A stretch of DNA of 17,692 nucleotides from JAVBOF01 sp031550915 (GTDB lineage: Bacteria > Bacillota > Clostridia > Christensenellales > MGBC116941), in assembly GCA_031550915.1 (NCBI GenBank), contig JAVBOF010000083.1:1-17692 (forward strand), in the 5' to 3' direction. The position numbers and the translations under genes are program-made. Of this stretch, positions 6,902 to 14,724 are shown one piece after another. Under the pieces are notes generated by a model that saw nothing but the letters and a program-made list of their open reading frames with translations, was not told where the DNA came from and did not search any database. Numbering within the stretch: the stretch's first letter is position 1; each line of letters opens with the position of its first letter.

Positions 6902-7041
6902 CAACTCCTACAATAATAATTACGGTATAGAGCGTGGCATCAATTGCCTTTCAGTACTAGTAGCAAAATATACTCGGAAATTTAAAATTAAATAATGCGA
7001 ACTTACTAGATTTGATTGATTCTTTCTCTATTATATATAAC

Positions 7042-7068
7042 TTCTGTAAGCCGCAAAATGTTACAGAA
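7042..7068. terminator. Hairpin downstream of the polysaccharide operon
   Basis: TTCTGTAA and TTACAGAA form a perfect 8-base-pair stem around an 11-base loop, 17 bases after the stop codon of the last gene of the operon. The T-run lies before the stem, not after it, so it may stabilise the 3' end or be a weak terminator. Confidence 0.4.
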
Positions 7069-7084
7069 ATTCGAAAATTTTTTA

Positions 7085-8149
7085 TTATAACAGAAGAAGT
7101 TCATCGGCATGGGCTATCTTCCGTTTTGTCTCAAACCCTGCAAAATAGAAAGAGGTCAGGCTCTCCGCCAGATATCCCATATACCTTGGTGTTGGTTCAG
7201 CCGTCCATCTGCCCACCCGCTCCTCAATAGCAAAAAGCAATTCGAAAAGCCATGCGCAGAAAGTATCCAGCACGTCCCAGCGCAACACCCATATATTGTG
7301 GGGATAAAAGACCTGTCTTGAAAAGAAATCTTTTGCTTCATCCAAATGTCCCGCATCCATCAAAACGGCCATCGTTTCCTTCCAATAGCCTTCCCCCACA
7401 TAACGCCTGTGGTGCGCTCCCGCATTGGGATACACCAAGGCAGGTACAGGCAAAACGGCATCATATAGAGTGAAGACAGAGCCAAGATCATCTGGCAGCG
7501 CAAGATGCCTGCGGTAGTGAAAAAGGCCTGCCCAAGCAGATTTTGTATTTTTCCATATCCACCAAGTGGCTGTCAGTTCGCTGTACCATGGGTTTTTACT
7601 GGAGATGTTGTCCCCTGTATCATCGAAGACCGTTCCGAGGCGGTTTTTTGAAAGGGCTGCCCCTGTCTGGATAGCCGGCCATTTTGTGCCTTTATTACCC
7701 AATTCCAAATCTGCACTGTTGCAGATCGCCCAAATGTCGGGTAGAGGCACGGAATGGCATACTTCTCCATCCAGACGTGCGTAATCAGACAAAAGTCCGG
7801 ATACCCTCCAAAAGCCGTCCATTATCTGATGATACAAAACGAGGGTAATATTTATTGCATTGTGGAAACCGGCGGTATTTAAGCTTTTTGATATAGCTTC
7901 ATGGTGATAATCCGGTGTAGCTATCAGTATAAGCGTATCCTTACCGATATTGGTCGCAGCCAGCTCTTCCACATCGATCCCGTCGATCGCATTGGGATTA
8001 TCCACTTTGCTGCTTACCAAAAAACAGGAGGGCCGTTTGCCCGTGGCCAGGAGCAACGCGCGGTAAAGGCCGTAGCCGTAGATACCCGCTCCAAAGCAGG
8101 CATATTCTTTTGCATGTATGATGCGCTCCAGCAAATCCGCAGGTTTCAT
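7085..8149 (-). CDS. DUF4422 polysaccharide-biosynthesis protein with N-terminal Rossmann-like module
   Basis: I chose the ATG at 8149-8147 (354 residues): GGAGAG precedes it, and it overlaps the glf stop codon as ATGA, which suggests translational coupling. The longer frame from 8242 would lie inside glf and reads as junk. Residues 1-110 look like a Rossmann-type nucleotide-binding module, with YACFGAGIYGYGLYRALL around residues 16-33 and DTLILIATPDYHHEAI around 71-86. Residues 140-354 are a DUF4422 domain, known mainly from capsule and exopolysaccharide clusters and thought to be glycosyltransferase-like. Marker motifs are QTGAAL at 161, DDTGDN at 176, WIWKN at 197, HYRRH at 211 and YMGYLAES at 323. 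It is the last gene of the operon and probably adds a sugar or other group to the glycan. Confidence 0.85.
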   Translation of the reverse strand: MKPADLLERIIHAKEYACFGAGIYGYGLYRALLLATGKRPSCFLVSSKVDNPNAIDGIDVEELAATNIGKDTLILIATPDYHHEAISKSLNTAGFHNAINITLVLYHQIMDGFWRVSGLLSDYARLDGEVCHSVPLPDIWAICNSADLELGNKGTKWPAIQTGAALSKNRLGTVFDDTGDNISSKNPWYSELTATWWIWKNTKSAWAGLFHYRRHLALPDDLGSVFTLYDAVLPVPALVYPNAGAHHRRYVGEGYWKETMAVLMDAGHLDEAKDFFSRQVFYPHNIWVLRWDVLDTFCAWLFELLFAIEERVGRWTAEPTPRYMGYLAESLTSFYFAGFETKRKIAHADELLLL

Positions 8150-9315
8150 AAAAGCTCTCCTTTCAGGCGGTTTGCCAGAGTTAGTGCGCTTTCCACAACC
8201 TGATCCATGTTGTAATATTTGAATTCCGCCAGCCTTCCGCAAAGGTAGAGCTCGTTTACTGTGTCGGCGATATCCGTATATTGCCGATACAGGAGCGCGC
8301 TTCCTTCGCTTAAAATCGGATAATAGGGCTCCAGCCCTTTATATGGAGCATATTCCAACGGATATTCCACGGCAATTGTAGTCACTCCCTCAACGTGATG
8401 ATGAGTCAGAAATTTATGCTCTGTTATCCTTGTAAAGCCTTCAGCCTGAGGATATTGGGTCACGGGGGCGGGCATAGAGCATTCAACATCCCGCGTTTCC
8501 CATTGGAAGCGCAAAGACCGGTAAGGCAAGAAGGCGAGCTGCCCGGCTGGTTGAAAAACCCGGTTTACAAGTTCATCTATAGCACCTGTATATACGATTG
8601 GCAATTTGCAGTCTTGAAATGTAAGCTGTTTGCCAGTCAAATGCAGGCGGTCCAACGCGTCGACGTTGCACTGCACTGTTATACGGGGGTGATCGAGCAT
8701 ACGGTTGAAGAAATCGGTATAACTATCCTTGGGTACGCATTGCCAATAGTCATCAAAATAACCTTTGCCGTAGGACATACGCACGGGTACGCGCTTAAGT
8801 ATGGAAACATCGATCTCGTCTGGCGCAAGGCCCCATTGCTTGGTGGTATACGGACGGTAATTATTCTCGAAAAGAAAGCCGGCAAAGGAGCGGATATAGA
8901 TGTTTTCACTTTCCAACAGTCTTGTGATCGGAACCAGTTCCAGCCCCGGATAATATGACTGTAAGGCGGTCTTGATCGCCTCAGCCTCCCGAGCCGGAAA
9001 AAAGTCGTCTACCGTTTGGAAATTGAAAGGCGAAGGGGTGCTTTTGCCGTTTATAACTGCAGCGCACTCCAGACGGTAATCCTGCCAGTTGCCAAATCTG
9101 CAGATGTAATCATACAGCTCTTTTTTGGCGGTATGAAATGTATGGGGCCCGTAGCGGTGTAGCAAAATGCCATTCTTATCACGTTCGTCGTACATATTGC
9201 CTCCGATGACTGGCCTACGCTCCTGTATAAGCACCCGCATACCTGCCTCGGCAAGCTCGCGGGCCGCTATACTGCCTGCAAAGCCAGCCCCCACCACCAG
9301 AAGATCATATTTCAT
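8146..9315 (-). CDS. glf: UDP-galactopyranose mutase
   Basis: This 389-residue flavoenzyme converts UDP-galactopyranose to UDP-galactofuranose, the donor for galactofuranose in surface glycans. The start is the ATG at 9315-9313, preceded by GGGGAGGA; an ATG eight codons upstream lies across the previous stop and lacks a good ribosome binding site. Visible motifs are the FAD-binding VVGAGFAGSIAARELAEAG at residues 7-25, the ERRPVIGGNMYDE motif, HRYGPHTFHT, RMSYGKGYFDDYW, the VYTGAIDELV strand and the C-terminal FAD-contacting LCGRLAEFKYYNMDQ. Length is normal for the family. It starts 10 bases after the epimerase gene and overlaps the DUF4422 gene by 4 bases. It implies that the polysaccharide made here contains galactofuranose. 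Confidence 0.97.
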   Translation of the reverse strand: MKYDLLVVGAGFAGSIAARELAEAGMRVLIQERRPVIGGNMYDERDKNGILLHRYGPHTFHTAKKELYDYICRFGNWQDYRLECAAVINGKSTPSPFNFQTVDDFFPAREAEAIKTALQSYYPGLELVPITRLLESENIYIRSFAGFLFENNYRPYTTKQWGLAPDEIDVSILKRVPVRMSYGKGYFDDYWQCVPKDSYTDFFNRMLDHPRITVQCNVDALDRLHLTGKQLTFQDCKLPIVYTGAIDELVNRVFQPAGQLAFLPYRSLRFQWETRDVECSMPAPVTQYPQAEGFTRITEHKFLTHHHVEGVTTIAVEYPLEYAPYKGLEPYYPILSEGSALLYRQYTDIADTVNELYLCGRLAEFKYYNMDQVVESALTLANRLKGELL

Positions 9316-9325
9316 GCTTCCTCCC

Positions 9326-9910
9326 CTATAAACCGCCATATGTTGCGGTAAATGCCTTAAAGCTTTGGAGATTCCTATCTTTTTGCGAGAGTATTATCTC
9401 CTCAACTTCATTCACCGGCCATGGGATAGCTAAATCAGGATCGTCCCAGAATATCCCGTCGTCAAATTCGCCATAAAAAACTTCATCACACTTATACGAT
9501 ACTACTGAGGGTTCCAGCACCAGATAACCATGAGCGCATGTACCGGGTATAAGCAATGCTCTGCTGCGGTTTATCAGGTCTTTATCTTCGCCGCACAGCT
9601 CAAAGCTCTGCCATTTGCCATAGGTTGAAGATCCCTTCCGTAGGTCTAATACGACGTCGAATATGCGGCCGGAAACGCAGCGAACCAGCTTGGCCTGGGT
9701 TTTTTCCCTTTGGAAATGCATGGCCCGTATCACTCCCTTTTGGGAATAGGTATAGAAAACCTCTTTTAGCGGATGGCGAACGTGGGCCTGATTCAATATA
9801 TCAACTGAATAATCTTTTACAAAGGATCCCCGCTCGTCTTCTGCCCGAAAGGTATCTATCAAAAGCAGGCCGTCTATTTCTGTATTATAAAATGAAAATT
9901 GCCGCATCAT
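9326..9910 (-). CDS. rfbC: RmlC-family NDP-4-keto-6-deoxyhexose 3,5-epimerase (probably CDP-sugar)
   Basis: This 194-residue cupin epimerase keeps the active-site residues of RmlC: His65 in IRAMHFQ, Lys74 in QAKLVR, His127 in CAHGYL, Tyr139 in SYKCDE and Asp178 in LSQKD. The last matches the catalytic Asp170 of the Salmonella enzyme and His65 its His63. The residues corresponding to the conserved YY after the catalytic Tyr are Val-Phe here, which might bear on whether C3, C5 or both are epimerised. The start codon overlaps the upstream stop as ATGA, and GGAGG precedes it. The family usually acts on dTDP-sugars. Here the only nucleotide sugar supply next to it is CDP-linked (rfbF, rfbG), so the substrate is probably CDP-4-keto-6-deoxyglucose. 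That substrate call is inference. Confidence 0.9.
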   Translation of the reverse strand: MMRQFSFYNTEIDGLLLIDTFRAEDERGSFVKDYSVDILNQAHVRHPLKEVFYTYSQKGVIRAMHFQREKTQAKLVRCVSGRIFDVVLDLRKGSSTYGKWQSFELCGEDKDLINRSRALLIPGTCAHGYLVLEPSVVSYKCDEVFYGEFDDGIFWDDPDLAIPWPVNEVEEIILSQKDRNLQSFKAFTATYGGL

Positions 9911-10821
9911 TTATCCTCCTGTTCCATAAGCCAGCTCATGGTGCGTCTGATACCTTCGGCAAATGATAGCCTAGGGACAAAGCCGGTATCTTCCATCAGG
10001 GGCGTACAATCGAATGCAGACAACGGAATATTGATGCCGGTAAACGGTACCTCGCCAAAGCCAAGCCTTGATCCTTTGCTTACGCTGTCCGCCAGCTCTA
10101 CGATGAATTCCTTAAGAGGTTTTGCCCCGCCGCTGCTGATAACATAGGTACAGAAAGGTCGCCCTTTTTCCCCCAGCAGATAGAAAGCCAGCGCAACATC
10201 GTCCACATATACAAAATCATAGTTTTGGGTGGCTGCGGTAAACTCCAATGGCTCGCTCCGTATGATCTTACGCAAAGTCGTATTGATAAACCTTGGCGAT
10301 ACCTCTCCCGCACCGTAGGCGTTAGTGATACGCGCCCACACAAGGTCAATATCTATTGCTGCTGCCACGCTCTCGCATATTGTATGAGCCGCAAGCTTGC
10401 CACTGCCGTAAATATACGCGGGGCCCGGGCGGGTCCCCCTTGAATCCATTGCGGCAAGTATCTCCGTTTCCATTATGCTGCCTGCGCCAACAAAGCGTGT
10501 ACAGCCCAGCTTTTTCGCAAAACGCAGGCATCCGGCGGTTTGGACAGCGTTTGCCAATTGGATGGCTTCATCCGTCCGTTCAGGTCCGGCGGAACCGCGC
10601 CATGCAAAGTGGTAGAATGTATCGGCCCCGGACATAGCCGGATGCTGTTCCAGAGCCCATATGTTTTGTATATCCGCTTCTACCCATACAGCGCCCGGAT
10701 TATCATATTTTTCTGGAAGCCTGATATCTATTGCGGTCACCTCAATATTGTGTGCCAGAAGCTCTTTGACCACAGCCCTTCCCACAAATCCGCCCGCGCC
10801 GGTAATAATTGCTTTTTTCAT
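9907..10821 (-). CDS. NAD(P)-dependent sugar epimerase/reductase (extended SDR)
   Basis: This 304-residue protein is an extended short-chain dehydrogenase/reductase. It has the NAD(P)-binding GAGGFVG at residues 8-14, an Asp at the end of beta-2 (TAIDIRLP), Ser115 in GAGSIME, and the catalytic Tyr138-x3-Lys142 in YIYGSGK. It starts 3 bases after the rfbG stop and overlaps the epimerase start. In clusters of this type the SDR reduces the C4 keto group after epimerisation, or acts as the sugar epimerase, giving the final CDP-6-deoxyhexose. The exact stereochemistry cannot be read from sequence. Confidence 0.9.
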   Translation of the reverse strand: MKKAIITGAGGFVGRAVVKELLAHNIEVTAIDIRLPEKYDNPGAVWVEADIQNIWALEQHPAMSGADTFYHFAWRGSAGPERTDEAIQLANAVQTAGCLRFAKKLGCTRFVGAGSIMETEILAAMDSRGTRPGPAYIYGSGKLAAHTICESVAAAIDIDLVWARITNAYGAGEVSPRFINTTLRKIIRSEPLEFTAATQNYDFVYVDDVALAFYLLGEKGRPFCTYVISSGGAKPLKEFIVELADSVSKGSRLGFGEVPFTGINIPLSAFDCTPLMEDTGFVPRLSFAEGIRRTMSWLMEQEDK

Positions 10822-10824
10822 GGA

Positions 10825-11877
10825 TCAGCCCTCCAGATACTCTTCCGTTTGAGCACTCATTATTGCCGCGATATCCCTGCCGCTAAGCCACGCTTTGCTC
10901 CATTCCACTGTCTTTTCCACCGCTGTGGCGGCATTCCAGCGAGGATACCATCCAAACTTGTCCTTTGCTTTTGCGCAATCCAGCATCAAAAGTCCCGCCT
11001 CATGCGGCGCACCGTCCTGCGCCCTGGCTTGCCATGACGCGCCGCTTCCCCATGCAGAGCAAAAGATATCAGCGAGCTCCCCCGTGGTTATGCAATCCTC
11101 TTTTTCGGGACCAATGTTGTAGCTGCCCGCAAGGGTTGTATCCCCCGCCTGTTTTACGGCTATGAGTAAATATGCAAAAAGCGGTTCCAGTACATGTTGG
11201 TATGGCCGAACCGAATTTGGATTGCGGAGGTAAATAGGAGTCCCAGACTCCATCGCACGTATACAGTCGGGGAGAATGCGGTCTACGGCAAAATCGCCGC
11301 CGCCTATCACGTTTCCCGCTCTGCATGTGCTGATTGGAATGGAATTGTAAAAAAAGCTTTGCCGGTACGAATTAGTAACAAGCTCGGAACAGGACTTGGA
11401 GGCTGAATACGGATCCATTCCGCCGAGAGCGTCAGTTTCACGATAGCCCATAGGCCTTTCTAAATTCCTGTATACCTTGTCTGTGGTGACGTTAACGGCG
11501 GAGGCCACGCTATCGCATGAACGCAGCGCCTCAAGGAAGTGTACGGTACCCATGACGTTGATGGCGAAGGTTTCCAGAGGATGGGCGTAACTATAGCGTA
11601 CCAAAGGCTGCGCCGCCATATGGATTGCTATATTTGGTTTATGGACGGCAAAGGCCTCTCCAAGCGCGTCTAAATCCCTTACATCCGCCAAGATGGTCTC
11701 TTTGTTTAACGATGCTATCCCTGCAAGCTCAAACAAGCTGGGATTGGTGGGCGGCTCCAGCGAATACCCTACAACATGCGCCCCAAGCTTATGCAATATA
11801 TAACACAGCCATGCGCCTTTGAAACCCGTGCAGCCTGTAACAAGCACGGTTTTGTTTGTATAAAAACTCAGATCCAT
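10825..11877 (-). CDS. rfbG: CDP-glucose 4,6-dehydratase
   Basis: This 350-residue extended SDR converts CDP-glucose to CDP-4-keto-6-deoxyglucose. I chose the ATG at 11877-11875, whose A is shared with the TGA of rfbF; the longer frame starts inside rfbF. Motifs are TGCTGFKGAWL at residues 14-24 (NAD binding), the catalytic TTDKVY at 131-136, PYSASK with Tyr157 and Lys161, and the family-typical CRAGNVIGGGDFAVDRILPD followed by RPYQHVLEP. Length matches the RfbG family. Its direct linkage to rfbF shows a CDP-sugar pathway. Confidence 0.96.
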   Translation of the reverse strand: MDLSFYTNKTVLVTGCTGFKGAWLCYILHKLGAHVVGYSLEPPTNPSLFELAGIASLNKETILADVRDLDALGEAFAVHKPNIAIHMAAQPLVRYSYAHPLETFAINVMGTVHFLEALRSCDSVASAVNVTTDKVYRNLERPMGYRETDALGGMDPYSASKSCSELVTNSYRQSFFYNSIPISTCRAGNVIGGGDFAVDRILPDCIRAMESGTPIYLRNPNSVRPYQHVLEPLFAYLLIAVKQAGDTTLAGSYNIGPEKEDCITTGELADIFCSAWGSGASWQARAQDGAPHEAGLLMLDCAKAKDKFGWYPRWNAATAVEKTVEWSKAWLSGRDIAAIMSAQTEEYLEG

Positions 11878-12656
11878 CAATTGTCCCACACCTTCCATGG
11901 AGCGCTATTAGCCGCCAAAAGCGTCTCCAGATAGGTTTTATCCCGCAGGGTATCCATACATTGCCAAAAGCCGTAATGCATATATGCGTCCAGTTGCCCT
12001 TCCCGTGATAGGCGCTCAAAAGGTTCCCGCTCTAAGGTCGTTGCGTCCCCGTCAATATAATCGAATACCTGCGGCTCAAATATCATAAAGCCCCCGTTGA
12101 TCCAGCCGCCGTCCTCTTTGTTCTTTTCCGCAAAATGGCTGATATTGTTGTTGTGGTCTATTTCCATAACGCCGAACCTTCCTCCCGGCTGCACCGCTGT
12201 CAGGGTTGCCAATTTACCTCCCCTTTTATGGAATGCCTCAAGCTCTCTAAGGTCGATATCGCTTACCCCGTCGCCATAGGTCATCATAAACGGAGCGTCC
12301 TCCACATATTTCTGTATGCGCTTGATTCGTCCGCCGGTCATCGTATGCAGGCCGGTATCAACCAATGTTACTTTCCAAGGTTCCGCCACGTTGCTGTGTA
12401 CTGTCATCGCATTGCCCGTAGAAAAATCGAAGGTAACATCCGAACGGTGCAGGTAGTAGTTGGCAAAATACTCTTTTATGATATGTGCCTGGTAACCGCA
12501 GCAGATGATAAATTCATTATAGCCCCAGTAGGAATAGCCCTTCATAATATGCCACAATATGGGCTGGCTGCCGATTTCGATCATTGGTTTTGGTCTTAAA
12601 TGGCTCTCTTCGGAAATACGTGTACCAAGGCCTCCCGCCAAAATAACTACTTTCAT
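11877..12656 (-). CDS. rfbF: Glucose-1-phosphate cytidylyltransferase
   Basis: This 259-residue nucleotidyltransferase makes CDP-glucose from CTP and glucose-1-phosphate. The start is the ATG at 12656-12654 with TTGGAGGTAG upstream; the TTG six codons earlier is part of that ribosome binding site. Motifs are ILAGGLGTR at residues 5-13, the substrate-binding RPKPM with Lys23, and MTYGDGVSDID with Asp129. GGWINGGFMIFEP, LEREPFERLSREGQL and YMHYGFWQCMDTLRDK are near-invariant in RfbF. The length is normal. It follows the first DUF4422 gene by 66 bases and is tightly coupled to rfbG. Confidence 0.97.
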   Translation of the reverse strand: MKVVILAGGLGTRISEESHLRPKPMIEIGSQPILWHIMKGYSYWGYNEFIICCGYQAHIIKEYFANYYLHRSDVTFDFSTGNAMTVHSNVAEPWKVTLVDTGLHTMTGGRIKRIQKYVEDAPFMMTYGDGVSDIDLRELEAFHKRGGKLATLTAVQPGGRFGVMEIDHNNNISHFAEKNKEDGGWINGGFMIFEPQVFDYIDGDATTLEREPFERLSREGQLDAYMHYGFWQCMDTLRDKTYLETLLAANSAPWKVWDN

Positions 12657-12722
12657 ATAATGCCCTACCTCCAATAATAGCTGTACATTTTTTGTACGGT
12701 AGTAAATAACGTATGATTTTAC

Positions 12723-14288
12723 TTAAACGAGAAACTGGTGATCCACCATTGCCATTTTTGCAGTATCTTTGTTTTTGCATATGTAAACGCTGAGAAGTAT
12801 CTCCGCCATATAGCCAAGGTAGCGCTGGCTTTCGATCCCCTGTGCAACGCAAATCTCCTCCGCAGCGTCCAGGATCGGGAAAAGCCATGAACAATACTTG
12901 TCCAGCCATTCCCGTTTACCAATAAACATATTACACGCATGGAACACGCAATTATGCGTCACAGCTTCAAAAGAGGCTCTGTAACTTGGCTGCACGCTCT
13001 CAATGACACCTTGAAGCGTTATGAGATGTTTCTCCGAGAGAAATCCATACGCGTCAAACTGAGTCCAGTTATCAGGTACGAATACTGTCGGCGTGCTTAC
13101 TAAAAGGTCCAGATCCAGAGCCATAAATTTTATATAATCCTCTCTCTTCAAGACAAATCTGCGGCGGTAATGGCAAAGCCCTATGTATGGTTCGTTTACG
13201 TTCTTCCATATCCAATAGAGCGCGGATACCTCACCGTATTTCGGGTTCTTCCCCGAGCGGTTGTCGAGCGTATCGTCGGTAACGTCTGTCAATTTATTCT
13301 TTGCCGCCAGAGCGCCGGTTTGTATCGGAGTCAACAGAGGGGATGGATCATACTTATAATAAAATGCGGCGTCCTGTTCGTTTATTGCCATAAAAACCTT
13401 CGGCAACCCTTCTCGTAATGCACTTTCATTATCAGCTTCCAAATTACACAACAAGGTATAGGGCCCGAATACGGACTCATATGATTTAGATAAATCTATC
13501 TCATTCAGATACCTGCTCCATTGGCCCGGCTGGTTAAAAAAACGATAATGCCGGATTCTTTGTATCTTTTCATTTTCCTCATAAGGATCGCATAGGTACA
13601 GGGAGTTGCCCATTGCGTCTATCTCATACCGGGGTACAAGAAACGGGAACGTGATTCCTATGTTAATGTTATAGGTATCTGTAAACATTGGATAGATCGA
13701 TTGAATACCATGTTTCAACAATTCTTCATGGATATCCAGATGGAATTTTGGGCCGGTAGCAAGTATCACAGGTTTATCGCGATATTCGGCCGGCAAATCA
13801 CTAATACTGTATACGGGAAGTCCCAGCAGCTTTGATTTCTTTGGTTTACCGGTTATTACGACGCAGGCAATGATGTCTCGCTTGCCATATGTCTGCAAAT
13901 ATTTGAGCAATTGAGAAGCATAATCCCCTGCTCCATAAATGATATAACTGTTTTGCGTTGAATTTTTCAGCTGTCCTAGCAGTTTTTCGCTGTATTCCTT
14001 CAACATCGAGGAAAACATTTCGTTATCTATATCTATTCTTTGTGAATCAGGCGGAGGAGAATCCGCAGAGTATCCGATTGCGACATCGTTGGGAGATGCC
14101 ACACACGGATCGCCCAATGAGGGGCCAAATAGCCTTGCTGCTTCATCATCGGCGACTTTGATTTTTTTGCGCTCTATGCCTAAGAAAAAACTACAATACG
14201 AATATAATGCCTCCACTTGCAATGTTCCGCCCAAAAGGTATACATTATCAGCCGCAAAAATCCGGGCTTTCTGTTCTTTAGTGAGCAT
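12723..14288 (-). CDS. DUF4422 polysaccharide-biosynthesis protein, long form with Rossmann-like module
   Basis: I chose the ATG at 14288-14286 (521 residues), because TTGGAGTGG lies 7 bases before it. The frame stays open to a TTG at 14471 but that start has no ribosome binding site and the extra 61 residues look non-coding. Residues 1-110 are a poorly defined module (NVYLLGGTLQVEALYSYCS). Residues 114-205 are Rossmann-like: YIIYGAGDYASQLLKYL at 115-131 and KPVILATGPKFHLDIHEELL at 172-191. Residues 297-521 are the DUF4422 domain with QTGALAAKN at 323, DDTLDN at 338, YWIWKN at 358, CHYRRRF at 372 and YLGYMAE at 490, matching the same motifs in the 354-residue protein at the other end of the operon. 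It is the first gene of the operon and probably a glycan assembly enzyme of glycosyltransferase type. Confidence 0.84.
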   Translation of the reverse strand: MLTKEQKARIFAADNVYLLGGTLQVEALYSYCSFFLGIERKKIKVADDEAARLFGPSLGDPCVASPNDVAIGYSADSPPPDSQRIDIDNEMFSSMLKEYSEKLLGQLKNSTQNSYIIYGAGDYASQLLKYLQTYGKRDIIACVVITGKPKKSKLLGLPVYSISDLPAEYRDKPVILATGPKFHLDIHEELLKHGIQSIYPMFTDTYNINIGITFPFLVPRYEIDAMGNSLYLCDPYEENEKIQRIRHYRFFNQPGQWSRYLNEIDLSKSYESVFGPYTLLCNLEADNESALREGLPKVFMAINEQDAAFYYKYDPSPLLTPIQTGALAAKNKLTDVTDDTLDNRSGKNPKYGEVSALYWIWKNVNEPYIGLCHYRRRFVLKREDYIKFMALDLDLLVSTPTVFVPDNWTQFDAYGFLSEKHLITLQGVIESVQPSYRASFEAVTHNCVFHACNMFIGKREWLDKYCSWLFPILDAAEEICVAQGIESQRYLGYMAEILLSVYICKNKDTAKMAMVDHQFLV

Positions 14289-14724
14289 TCGACCACTCCA
14301 ACACTTTTTATTAGCGTCACCGAAACGAATACAGTATATTCCAAAAAATCTGTCGAAAAAAGTATAAACATTTTTGAGATATTTTGCAACTATAGACAGG
14401 AGCCTATTATACTGGTAGATGCTGAGCGAATATCCTTGCGCCCAAAGACTTGTCTCCAGATTATTAATCAATGGACCGCATTGTTCGATATTATAGTGAA
14501 ATCCTGTTGTTTACCTTTGTCTGTCAACACGATTCTGGCTTTCTATTTTACTGATTTTTATTCATCATATGTATTTTGAGTCCTTACACAACGTGAAATC
14601 TCTTTCGAAATTTTACAAAAATCCTTTCTAAAGCCAATTCTATACATTGCAAAACCAAAAGTTTATGGTATCATTTAAACAATCATTACAGCTATTTAAG
14701 TAGAAGAATATTCGGAGGAACGTA
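14289..14724. promoter_or_regulatory. Divergent intergenic region between polysaccharide operon and chemoreceptor
   Basis: About 430 bases separate the two divergent genes and must hold both promoters. The plus-strand promoter is clear (14647-14674). On the minus strand TATACT at about 14340-14335 could be a -10 for the operon, but no convincing -35 is visible. The minus strand from 14289 to 14471 is open in frame with the DUF4422 gene; see that entry for why I treat it as leader. Confidence 0.5.
14647..14674 (+). promoter_or_regulatory. Probable sigma-A promoter of the chemoreceptor gene
   Basis: TTGCAA at 14647-14652 and TATCAT at 14669-14674 are 16 bases apart. The -10 is preceded by TGG, an extended -10 element. 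The start codon is 51 bases further on, with GGAGGAA as ribosome binding site at 14716-14722. No sigma-D flagellar-type promoter is seen. Confidence 0.65.

Larger units (their letters stand above)
6745..7084. promoter_or_regulatory. Structured leader region upstream of the secreted-protein gene
   Basis: This gap of 340 bases has no gene of normal size but several structures on the minus strand. A hairpin ACATTGC / GCAATGT with a 4-base loop lies at 6768-6785, just before the ribosome binding site. A nested repeat lies at 6806-6867. A possible eight-codon leader peptide lies at 6875-6901. TATACT at about 6790-6800 could be a -10 box but has no clear -35. The far end (7042-7068) holds a hairpin belonging to the polysaccharide operon. 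Confidence 0.5.

Noticed and set aside
8150..8242. Longer N-terminus for the 354-residue DUF4422 protein
   Set aside because: It would lie inside glf. The ATG overlapping the glf stop has a ribosome binding site and begins the recognisable domain.
8395..8958. 187-codon open frame on the plus strand
   Set aside because: It lies wholly within glf on the opposite strand, which has a complete set of family motifs. The translated sequence looks random.
12723..12940. Alternative minus-strand frames at the 3' end of the long DUF4422 gene that continue toward rfbF
   Set aside because: The in-frame DUF4422 reading ends cleanly with conserved motifs, and the alternative frames show no family features.
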